Assembly (NCBI GenBank): GCA_964434575.1
Contig: CAYSWB010000032.1
Coordinates: 1 to 11,600 of the forward strand
DNA: 11,600 nt
Origin: DAORHV01 sp964434575
Lineage (GTDB): Bacteria; Patescibacteriota; Gracilibacteria; Peribacterales; Peribacteraceae
Reading direction: 5' to 3'
The notes beneath the pieces were generated by a model. That model ran no database searches. It had not been told where the DNA came from and saw only the letters and a program-made list of their open reading frames with translations. The position numbers were made by a program, and so were the translations under genes. Shown one piece after another: positions 1 to 7,617 of the stretch (positions within the stretch are counted from its first letter, which is position 1; each line of letters begins with the position of its first letter).

Positions 1-1
1 G

Positions 2-2056
<2,055 letters not shown>

Positions 2057-2072
2057 TTCGACGCAATCCACG

Positions 2073-2111
2073 AATCGGCGCCGCGCCCACGGGCACGGTG
2101 CCGATTTTTTT
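2073..2111 (+). terminator. Rho-independent terminator of fusA
   Basis: A long stem begins AATCGGC (2073-2079) and closes with GCCGATT (ending 2106). It is interrupted only by one G.U pair and one C/A mismatch, has a loop of about 4 nt (CACG), and runs into a T tract at 2105-2111. It starts 16 nt after the EF-G stop. Read directly from the sequence. Confidence 0.9.
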
Positions 2112-2138
2112 GACCACGCGCGGGTTTTCTGCTGATCT
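2110..2138 (+). promoter_or_regulatory. Possible promoter of the 2148 gene
   Basis: TTGACC (2110-2115, five of six to the -35 consensus) is followed 17 bp later by TGATCT (2133-2138), a poor -10 preceded by TGC as in an extended -10. It would start transcription only a few bases before the ATG at 2148. The preceding terminator implies a promoter is needed here, but the -10 match is weak. Confidence 0.3.
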
Positions 2139-2147
2139 GTCCGGCCC

Positions 2148-3110
2148 ATGGCACGCATCCTGCGCGCAGATACCGGCGTTCCGACTTCCTCGGAGGTCAT
2201 CAACAAGCTCCATGCGAAGCTGGGCTTGTACCGCCAGGCCGTGCCCCCGCCCGAGCAGGGCGTACCCGGTTTGGCGAAGGTGAGGCGCATCGGGTTGCTG
2301 CGCAGGTTCATCGAGGCGTCGTCCTCGCAGATCACGTTCGATGGGATGCTGCATGAGGATGTCGCAGCCGGCATCGATGCGCGGCTCCAGCCCTTGGGCG
2401 AGCCTGGCGAAGTGGGTCAGCGGATGGCACTGGAGATGATTCCGTACATCGAACCGGCGCTCATGGGTTTCCAGCAGCGCGTGCGGGGCGGCGTGGAGCG
2501 AGCGCTCACCCCGGACGAGCTGCGCGAAGTGCAGGACAACGCCGCCGCGCATTTCAACGACCAGGAAACATTGCGCGGAGCCACGGATCCAGCACTCATC
2601 CTGTCGCGCGTGGTGCAACGCGGTTACGAGGCGAACATGACCGCGTCGTGGAACCTGATTTCCGGACTGCCCGGCATCGCCTGGAAGCGGTACGGAGACG
2701 TGTTGGACGACCCGCAGCAGGCCGCCGGTCTCGCCATGCACGGCAGCCGCATGGTCCGTGCTTTGGCGCAATCGCAGTTGCAGGTGTTCTGCGCGGTCAT
2801 CAACGTCATCACGTCGCCGCGCGGCGGATATGCTCACGACCACGTGCTCTTCGCGAAGCGTGGGAACGTCGTCATGCCCGAACTGGCCGAGTCCGTCATT
2901 CCGGCCGTGCTGGCCGACAAGGGCGTGCGCAACATCTACTCCGCGTGGGTCGGGTGCCCCGGCGAGGCCGCCGCGCCAGCCACGCACGTGCAGTGCGTGA
3001 ATGCCGCCAAGCGTTTTTTGCTGCCGAAGTTCCCCGCCATGGCGATGAAACACTTGCCCGTCGGCAGATGGTTGTGGGAGGTGGGAAAGCGTCGTTTCTG
3101 GCGGAAATAA
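2148..3110 (+). CDS. Hypothetical protein of unknown function, 320 aa
   Basis: I do not recognise this family. The frame is open for 320 codons with the same GC-rich codon use as its neighbours, between a terminator and the next gene's promoter, which supports a real gene. The first ATG is at 2148; there is no Shine-Dalgarno (the bases before it are ccggccc), so a leaderless or unaided start is assumed. The protein looks soluble: no signal peptide and no clear membrane helix. The N-terminal half is Arg-rich and mostly helical. The C-terminal third holds the most family-like sequence: SQLQVFCAVINVITSPRGGY (about 209-228), WVGCPGE (267-273) and THVQCVN (279-285). The C270, H280 and C283 residues might bind metal or be redox active, but that is speculation. 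The tail is basic (KRRFWRK). Antisense open frames in the same stretch are judged shadows. Confidence 0.8.
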   Translation: MARILRADTGVPTSSEVINKLHAKLGLYRQAVPPPEQGVPGLAKVRRIGLLRRFIEASSSQITFDGMLHEDVAAGIDARLQPLGEPGEVGQRMALEMIPYIEPALMGFQQRVRGGVERALTPDELREVQDNAAAHFNDQETLRGATDPALILSRVVQRGYEANMTASWNLISGLPGIAWKRYGDVLDDPQQAAGLAMHGSRMVRALAQSQLQVFCAVINVITSPRGGYAHDHVLFAKRGNVVMPELAESVIPAVLADKGVRNIYSAWVGCPGEAAAPATHVQCVNAAKRFLLPKFPAMAMKHLPVGRWLWEVGKRRFWRK

Positions 3111-3122
3111 GCGTAAATGTCT

Positions 3123-3142
3123 TGTATCATCGAAATAATACA
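3123..3142. promoter_or_regulatory. Imperfect palindrome, candidate operator of the yerC-type gene
   Basis: Inverted repeat TGTATcAT-cgaa-ATaATACA, with 7 of 8 arm positions complementary, in an AT-rich island of otherwise GC-rich DNA. Its last base directly abuts the -35 hexamer at 3143, a typical position for a repressor site. The next gene encodes a TrpR-family DNA-binding protein, so autoregulation is an attractive inference. It does not resemble the E. coli TrpR operator, and no YerC operator consensus is known to me. Confidence 0.45.
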
Positions 3143-3170
3143 TTGACAGCGTCGTCTCGGTGGGTACAAT
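3143..3170 (+). promoter_or_regulatory. Near-consensus sigma-70 type promoter for yerC-type gene
   Basis: TTGACA (3143-3148, perfect -35), 16-bp spacer, TACAAT (3165-3170, five of six -10). Predicted start about 3177, giving an 18-nt leader without a Shine-Dalgarno. A second -10-like element preceded by TGC (TATTAT at 3183-3188) sits 6 nt before the ATG and could give a leaderless mRNA instead. Confidence 0.75.
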
Positions 3171-3194
3171 CGGGTTCCCTGCTATTATTCATTT

Positions 3195-3623
3195 ATGTCC
3201 AAGCGACGCTTCACCGAAGACAGCTACCGCAAAGAGCCGTGGTTCAAAGCCCTGTGCTCGGCCGTGGCCGCGTGCAAGTCGGAGGAAGAGGTGGCCGATT
3301 TCCTGCGTGACATCGGCACGCTCAGCGAGCTGCAGGCGTGGAGCGAGCGGTTCGAGGTCGCCAAGCAGCTGACCAGCGGACTGACGTACCGCGAGATTGC
3401 CAAGAACACCGGAGCCAGCACCACCACCGTCACGCGCGTGGCGAAGTACCTGGAGAACGGCGAGGGAGGCTACCGCAAGATCCTGAATGCCCACCGGCAT
3501 CATCGATTGGTCTCGCGTGCGCCCCAGAAGGCAGAAACCGCGCATGCCGAGACCCATCCGTCCCCGAGCGGGGAGCGGCCGTCTTCCGTCCTCCAGAAGT
3601 ATCTGGATCGCGCCAAGAAATAA
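3195..3623 (+). CDS. TrpR-family transcriptional regulator, YerC/YecD type
   Basis: Small DNA-binding regulator (142 aa). Residues about 14-100 follow the YerC/YecD subgroup of the TrpR family closely: WFKALCSAVAACKSEEEVADF, then the IGTLSELQAWSERFEVAKQL helix pair, the helix-turn-helix TYREIAKNTGASTTTVTRV (64-82), and the hallmark GEGGYRKIL after the recognition helix. Residues 105-142 form a charged, Pro/Ser-rich tail not found in the ~100-aa minimal family members; its role is unknown. The ATG at 3195 is the first in frame and follows a strong promoter; no Shine-Dalgarno is present. Family known: TrpR uses tryptophan as corepressor, but the YerC ligand is not established to my knowledge. 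Lying directly before hisG, and beside a palindrome, it could regulate itself and histidine synthesis; that is inference. Confidence 0.92.
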   Translation: MSKRRFTEDSYRKEPWFKALCSAVAACKSEEEVADFLRDIGTLSELQAWSERFEVAKQLTSGLTYREIAKNTGASTTTVTRVAKYLENGEGGYRKILNAHRHHRLVSRAPQKAETAHAETHPSPSGERPSSVLQKYLDRAKK

Positions 3624-3642
3624 GCGCACGACGGGCGTCGCC

Positions 3643-3671
3643 CCCTCCCCGTACGGAGGGTTTTCTTTTTT
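3643..3671 (+). terminator. Terminator/possible attenuator between yerC-type gene and hisG fusion
   Basis: Stem CCCTCC (3643-3648) with GGAGGG (3655-3660), loop CCGTAC, followed by TTTTCTTTTTT (3661-3671). Only 24 nt separate it from the ATG at 3696 and no promoter is visible in them. The downstream gene must therefore depend on read-through or on a promoter inside the regulator gene. Confidence 0.85.
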
Positions 3672-3695
3672 GCATCCACTTCCCACTTCCACACC

Positions 3696-5420
3696 ATGAA
3701 TACCACGAATAGCAAGCAAGTCATCCTGCTCCCCAAAGGTGCAGTCACCGAGGGTAAGGACTCGCGCAACCCGCTCCTGGACCTGCTTGTCCGAGCCGGG
3801 TACGACAAGATCCGCACCGGATTCGCCGATAAGGGCAACCGCACCGACCAAGTGACCCAGGGCGACTTCACGTTCCGCGCCGTGAAAGGCGCTCCCGCTC
3901 TTGCCGCCCAGTTCGAGCTTTTCCGCGGCCAGAACGTCGGCGTGCTCTCGGGTTCCGACATCGTCGGCGAGGCCGACCAGCGCGCACGTCAGTTCGGCGT
4001 CCGCGCAGACCTGGCCAAACTCCTCAGCCTGGGCGTCGGCCCGTGCAAGCTGCAGTTCCTGGCGCCCGACACGCAACGCGTGTTCTCGCCGGAGGACATG
4101 GATGACCGCCTGATTTTCACCAAGTATCCGTACCTTGCCCGCAGCGTCCTGCGGGCGTCCGGCCGCAATGCCGCCGTCCGCACATCCGATGGTGCCGACA
4201 CCCGCGTCACCGAGTACCGCGACGCCATGGACAGCCGCCGCAAGATCGGCGCGCTGGAGATCGTGGGCAGCGGCGATACCGCCCGAGCCAACCGGCTGCA
4301 GATCGTCGGTAACGAGGAGTTCCCGTATCCGGACGGAGCCGCCATGGACATGCCGTACCTGGACCTGATGAACGTGACCACTGACCTGTACATGACCAAC
4401 ATCGGCCGCGTGGGCTCCCGCTCGCGCCAGATGCTGCAGGAACTGGGCCTGGCGCTGGAGTCGGCGCGCGAACGGAACAGTTACGTGACGTTCAAATTCA
4501 ACATCCCGGCCGCCAAGCAGCAAGAGTTCTCCGATTTGGGCATGAAGCGGCCCACCCCTTCGAAGGAGTGGGAGTTCGACGGCACTCCATGGATCACGCT
4601 GGAAGTCTCCGTGCCGACCGATCGGGAGAATGCAACCCAGGCCGCGCTCTTGAAACGCGGCGCCGAAGACCTGCTGATGTTCGGTCCGGTGCGCGGCGCC
4701 GTGGCCGCCAACCGCTCCGAAGTCCTGTCCGTGCTGCCGTTCCTGCGCGACGAGGAGGCCGCCCCCGAGGCCACGGAAGCGCCAGACCGCAACACCGAAA
4801 TCGCTGGTTGGCTTCTGGGACTGCGTGGCACCATCGCCGAGCGCGACGCCAAGAAGGACGAGCCACAGGCCAAGCCGTCATCCACCATCGAAGCCCTGAA
4901 GCAGGGTCTGCGCTTCTGTTTGGACCGCTATGGCGTGGAGATGGCCGAATTGTCCAAGGCCGTCCGGCGCGGAACGCGCGAGGAAATCATCGCCGAGGCC
5001 GGACAGGCCGTGTACTGGCTGATGGTCTCGCTGCAATCGCGCGGCATCCGCTTCGAAGATGTCATCGGCAACCTCTACCGCCCGGAAAAGGACGAGCCGG
5101 AACCCGAGGTACCCGATTTGGCACCTACAGTGGATTATCCGGCCGAGCTGGAGGCCAACATCCGCCGCATCCGCACGGCGGTGCAGACCGGCGATCTGTT
5201 CGAGCTCAACGGCATGGGCTACCTGCTGAACGAAGGGGTGAATGCCGCGTCCGTGTCGCTGGTCGACAGGTCCACCGAGCTGAATACCGCGTTCCGCGCC
5301 AAGGGTGCAGATGTCCTTGCCACCGCCGAGGCCGCCGACGCGCTCACGGGTCTGATTTGCTTGTGCGAACTGGCCGGCGTGGACTTCGCCGAGGTCATGG
5401 ACAAAGAGATGGGCAAGTAA
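3696..5420 (+). CDS. hisG: Fused ATP phosphoribosyltransferase (long HisG) - HisE-like pyrophosphohydrolase - MazG-like domain
   Basis: 574 aa, about twice the usual HisG. Residues 8-255 are the HisG catalytic domain: VILLPKG start, NVGVLSGSDIV, GPCKLQFLAP, YPYLARSVL, and the PRPP-phosphate loop EIVGSGDTARANRL (188-201; typical HisG DLVSTG-T--AN). Residues 262-345 match the long-form regulatory domain (YVTFKFNIP, LGMKRPTPS, ITLEVSVP, then DLLMFGPVRG), usual site of histidine feedback. Residues 367-463 resemble HisE: WLLGLRGTIAERD, E415 and E418, E434 with Q437 where many HisE have Asp, YWLMVSLQSRGI-FEDV. HisG makes phosphoribosyl-ATP and HisE removes its pyrophosphate, so one chain would perform steps 1 and 2. 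Residues 480-574 end LICLCELAGVDFAEVMDKEM, like a degenerate MazG/HisE helix. ATG at 3696 gives the HisG N-terminus at normal distance; no Shine-Dalgarno. HisG is near certain, HisE likely, third domain tentative. No other his gene is in the window. Confidence 0.92.
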   Translation: MNTTNSKQVILLPKGAVTEGKDSRNPLLDLLVRAGYDKIRTGFADKGNRTDQVTQGDFTFRAVKGAPALAAQFELFRGQNVGVLSGSDIVGEADQRARQFGVRADLAKLLSLGVGPCKLQFLAPDTQRVFSPEDMDDRLIFTKYPYLARSVLRASGRNAAVRTSDGADTRVTEYRDAMDSRRKIGALEIVGSGDTARANRLQIVGNEEFPYPDGAAMDMPYLDLMNVTTDLYMTNIGRVGSRSRQMLQELGLALESARERNSYVTFKFNIPAAKQQEFSDLGMKRPTPSKEWEFDGTPWITLEVSVPTDRENATQAALLKRGAEDLLMFGPVRGAVAANRSEVLSVLPFLRDEEAAPEATEAPDRNTEIAGWLLGLRGTIAERDAKKDEPQAKPSSTIEALKQGLRFCLDRYGVEMAELSKAVRRGTREEIIAEAGQAVYWLMVSLQSRGIRFEDVIGNLYRPEKDEPEPEVPDLAPTVDYPAELEANIRRIRTAVQTGDLFELNGMGYLLNEGVNAASVSLVDRSTELNTAFRAKGADVLATAEAADALTGLICLCELAGVDFAEVMDKEMGK

Positions 5421-5429
5421 CCGTGCGTA

Positions 5430-5452
5430 ACCGCTCCGGGCGGTGGTAGGCT
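5430..5452 (+). promoter_or_regulatory. Possible leaderless promoter element before ribD
   Basis: In the 38-nt gap after the hisG stop, ACCGC and GCGGT form a 5-bp inverted repeat (5430-5434 and 5440-5444) overlapping an extended -10-like TGG-TAGGCT (5447-5452). Six bases separate it from the GTG at 5459, so a transcript would begin at or next to the start codon. No -35 was recognised. Confidence 0.35.
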
Positions 5453-5458
5453 GGCGTC

Positions 5459-6496
5459 GTGCACCACGAAGACGCCATCCGCCGCTGCCTGGAGCTCGCC
5501 GAACGCGGCAGGTTTTTCGTCGGCAACGGCGCCATGGTCGGCGCGGTGCTGGTGCGCGGAGGCACGATCATCGCCGAGGGGTATCATGAAGCATTCGGCA
5601 AACCGCATGCTGAGCGTCAGTTACTGGAAAAGTTTGAACAAAAAATTGATTCAAATGACATCCTCTACGTGAACTTGGAACCGTGCGTGGCGCACAAATC
5701 CAAGAAGAATCCGCCGTGCTGCGACATCATCATCAAGAAGGGCGTAAAGCGCGTGGTGTACGGCATGCGCGACCCGGATCCGCGCGTGGCCGGAAAGGGG
5801 ATCAAGGCACTCAAGAAGGCCGGCATCGAGGTCATCGGTCCGGTGCTGCCGGAAGTCTGCGCGCGTTTCAACCGCGGGTTCGTGACCGTGCGCACCAAGG
5901 GCCGGCCGTGGATCGTCATGCAGCAGGCCCGCACGCCGGGAGGCGAATTTGCCGCGCCGGACGGAGGCTTTCTGAAGATCACCACCAAGGAGCAGGACAC
6001 CTGGACGCATGGCCAGCTGCGCGCCAAGAACGATGCCGTGCTCATCGGCATCGGCACCGCGCTCATGGATAACCCCACGCTCACCATCCGCCACGTGAAG
6101 GCGGCGTACCAGCCGTGGCGCATTGTCATCGATTCCCGGCTGCGCCTGCCCATCCAGGCCAAGCTGGTCAGCGACGAATATGCGTCCAAGACCATCCTGG
6201 TGGTGAAACCCAAGCTCAACGACGTGCAGCGTTCGGTGATCCCCATCCTCAAGGCGCGCGGCGTGCGCATTCTGGAGGTAAAGCACACCGTCGACGGCAT
6301 CCATCTGCCATCGCTCTGGAAAGTGCTCCTGGAGCCGGACGGGGACTACCACGGCATCACCAGCATCTTGTTCGAAGGCGGCCAGCGCATGTGGAAGGTG
6401 TTTATGGGCGCGGGGTGCGTGGACGAGCAGGCGATCATGGTCGGGACACCGGCGCCGGGTTCGGAGACAAGGAAAAGGCTGGATGCAGCGCATTGA
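5459..6496 (+). CDS. ribD: RibD-like bifunctional riboflavin deaminase/reductase, atypical
   Basis: 345 aa, two domains. Residues 1-145 are a cytidine-deaminase fold: zinc ligands H50 in HAE (E52 catalytic), C76 in EPC and C87 in PPC, followed by RDPDPRVAGKGIKALKKAGIEV, the RibD signature. Residues 148-345 are the reductase domain: RPWIVMQQARTPGG, ITTKEQ, LRAKNDAVLIGIGT, MDNPTLTIR, RIVIDSRLRLP and FEGG (306-308). Together these would deaminate and then reduce the pyrimidine intermediate of riboflavin synthesis. Oddities: the usual PNPxVGA is GNGAMVGA; the loop between C76 and C87 is two residues longer than in E. coli RibD; the C-terminus is about 25 residues short, lacking the end after the EGG motif. 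GTG at 5459 is chosen because the N-terminal helix HEDAIRRCLELAERG begins there. No other rib gene is nearby. Family certain; exact substrate less so. Confidence 0.88.
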   Translation: MHHEDAIRRCLELAERGRFFVGNGAMVGAVLVRGGTIIAEGYHEAFGKPHAERQLLEKFEQKIDSNDILYVNLEPCVAHKSKKNPPCCDIIIKKGVKRVVYGMRDPDPRVAGKGIKALKKAGIEVIGPVLPEVCARFNRGFVTVRTKGRPWIVMQQARTPGGEFAAPDGGFLKITTKEQDTWTHGQLRAKNDAVLIGIGTALMDNPTLTIRHVKAAYQPWRIVIDSRLRLPIQAKLVSDEYASKTILVVKPKLNDVQRSVIPILKARGVRILEVKHTVDGIHLPSLWKVLLEPDGDYHGITSILFEGGQRMWKVFMGAGCVDEQAIMVGTPAPGSETRKRLDAAH

Positions 6497-6522
6497 TAGG
6501 GCTTGCATCCTCCACTTTTTTT
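6481..6522 (+). terminator. Possible terminator overlapping the end of ribD
   Basis: GGATGCA (6481-6487) and TGCATCC (6504-6510) are perfectly complementary, with the ribD stop codon in the 16-nt loop. A T7 run follows at 6516-6522, five nt beyond the stem. The large loop and the gap before the T run make this weaker than a standard terminator. Confidence 0.4.
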
Positions 6523-6535
6523 AAAAAAAGTGGAG
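6510..6535. repeat. Perfect 13+13 inverted repeat CTCCAC-T7/A7-GTGGAG
   Basis: CTCCACTTTTTTT (6510-6522) is directly followed by its exact reverse complement (6523-6535), with no spacer. It lies just after ribD and marks the left edge of the hairpin-rich noncoding stretch. On either strand it could extrude a cruciform or end transcription from both converging genes, although neither strand has a clean U tract after the stem. Confidence 0.8.
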
Positions 6536-6883
6536 CAAAAAACGTCGCGCGGCTGACTGTCTGACCTGCGCTCCACGCGCCTCGCGGTCCTAAATCCCTT
6601 TAGGATTTTTCACGAACCGCTTCGGCGGGAGCTTAGGCCAACAGCCAGATGCGCGACACGGCCCGCCGTGTCCATCCTCCGCTGAAGTGACAAACCCCTG
6701 ACAGAGCTTCTTAAGCCACCAAAGGGATGGCGCGCAATGCGCTGGGGGTCGGCGGTCTGGCCGCGAGGCTCGAGCCGAGTCGGCCGTGGGGGCATCATTG
6801 CGCACGCGCTTTTTGGTTCCTTTTTGTCGCTCGGACAAAAAGGGACAACGGGAGTCAAAAGTTCCTTGGTGGCATCAGTCTCT
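6536..6883. other. Noncoding, hairpin-rich region; candidate structured RNA or extragenic element
   Basis: No convincing gene lies here; open frames on both strands are short and Arg/Pro/Gly-rich with no family resemblance. Instead there are many complementary segments: CCTAAA/TTTAGG (6589-6594 with 6599-6604); CCGC-TTCG-GCGG (6617-6628), a UUCG tetraloop when read on the plus strand; GACACGG-CCCG-CCGTGTC (6655-6672); GCCACCAA with TTGGTGGC (6715-6722 and 6866-6873); inside that pair, GCGCAATG with CATTGCGC (6732-6739 and 6796-6803), GGCCG with CGGCC (6759-6763 and 6781-6785) and the palindrome GGCTCGAGCC (6767-6776); and CCTTTTTGTC-GCTCG-GACAAAAAGG (6819-6843). On the minus strand it begins about 10 nt after the oxidoreductase stop, so it could be a 3' UTR, a separate small RNA, or a repeated extragenic element. 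Confidence 0.6.
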
Positions 6884-7615
6884 CTATTGGAGTTTGCTGA
6901 TCGGGTACATGATCCGGTTGCCGACGCGGTAGACGAACGAGAAGAAGCTGTACGCGAGGCGAATGCGCGTGGGCAGCGAGCCGTTTTCAGCGTAGTGCAT
7001 GGCGACAACGCCGAACTTGGCGCCCTTTTTCTTTACGGCAGCCAGTGAGCTTTCGCGCTTGTCCACCACCAGGCCGAACTTGCCGCGGCCGGGGAGCGAC
7101 TTGGGCTCGAAATGGCGGTCGATGACGGTGCCGCCGTAGTACTTGATGGCCTCGGAGATGTGCAGGGTGGTGAGGTACATCAGCGCCTGCCAGGCGATCA
7201 GCGGAGCGCCGCCTGTGTAAATCAGGTAGAACGGCTTGGCCTTCAGTTGGCCCTTGGAGTGCGTGGCTTCATCCAGCGCGAAAGCGCCGATGCGGTCGAT
7301 GAGGTTTTTTAAGTGAGCCGGGACCGAGAAGTTCCAGATGGGGGAGGCGATGACCACCGCGTCGGCGAACATCAGCGAGTCTTCGATTTTGCAGAAGTCA
7401 TCGTCTTTGTCGTGGCAGTGCGGCGAATAGCGGTCCAGCGTGAAATGGGCGATGTTTAAGTCCTTTAAGCGGTACTTGGTGACTTCCAGGTTCGTGGTCT
7501 GCTGAAGACCCTCGATGAACGCGTCGGCGAGGATGTTGGAGTTGCTGGGCTCGTTGGTGCCGGCGACGATCACGACGACTTTGGTGGCTTTGGTGGTGGT
7601 TGTTGGTTCGGGCAT
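6884..7615 (-). CDS. Flavodoxin-fold NAD(P)H-dependent oxidoreductase (FMN reductase/quinone reductase type)
   Basis: 243 aa, cytoplasmic. The N-terminal strand-loop VVVIVAGTNEPSNSNILADAF (13-33) is the FMN-phosphate loop of the NADPH-dependent FMN reductase/flavodoxin-like family. ADAVVIASPIWNFSVPAHLKN (85-104) with LIDRIG is the family's second hallmark, the P-x-W/Y-N-x-S-x-P-x-x-L-K loop that contacts FMN, and YTGGAP (133-138) is the third. The likely activity is two-electron transfer from NAD(P)H to FMN, a quinone or an azo compound; the substrate cannot be told from sequence. The C-terminal ~60 residues (KRESSLAAVKKKG onward, then an aromatic stretch AYSFFSFVYRVGNRIMYP) look like an added segment. 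ATG at 7613-7615 gives a normal N-terminus, but only two bases precede it before the assembly gap, so the start region is unseen. It may be co-transcribed with the helicase upstream. Stop TAG. Confidence 0.87.
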   Translation of the reverse strand: MPEPTTTTKATKVVVIVAGTNEPSNSNILADAFIEGLQQTTNLEVTKYRLKDLNIAHFTLDRYSPHCHDKDDDFCKIEDSLMFADAVVIASPIWNFSVPAHLKNLIDRIGAFALDEATHSKGQLKAKPFYLIYTGGAPLIAWQALMYLTTLHISEAIKYYGGTVIDRHFEPKSLPGRGKFGLVVDKRESSLAAVKKKGAKFGVVAMHYAENGSLPTRIRLAYSFFSFVYRVGNRIMYPISKLQ

Positions 7616-7617
7616 GG

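Noticed and set aside
3189..4523. Minus-strand open frame of 444 codons opposite the regulator and hisG
   Set aside because: Antisense to two clear protein families and shows no family motifs of its own.
5421..5458. FMN riboswitch before ribD
   Set aside because: Only 38 nt separate the genes, far too short for an RFN element.
5651..6508. Minus-strand open frame of 285 codons opposite ribD
   Set aside because: Shadow of a recognised RibD reading frame; His/Arg-rich with no motifs.
6590..6838. 82-codon minus-strand frame in the hairpin-rich spacer
   Set aside because: Covers complementary arms of several hairpins; composition is low-information and no start signal is present. Noncoding is the simpler reading.
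6819..6843. Hairpin CCTTTTTGTC/GACAAAAAGG as a standard terminator of the oxidoreductase gene
   Set aside because: No T tract follows the stem on the minus strand (AACCAAAAAGCG follows); it fits better as an arm of the larger fold.
6536..6883. tRNA gene or CRISPR array in the spacer
   Set aside because: No GGTTCRAAYCC-like T-arm with an acceptor stem, and no regularly spaced direct repeats; the repeats are inverted.
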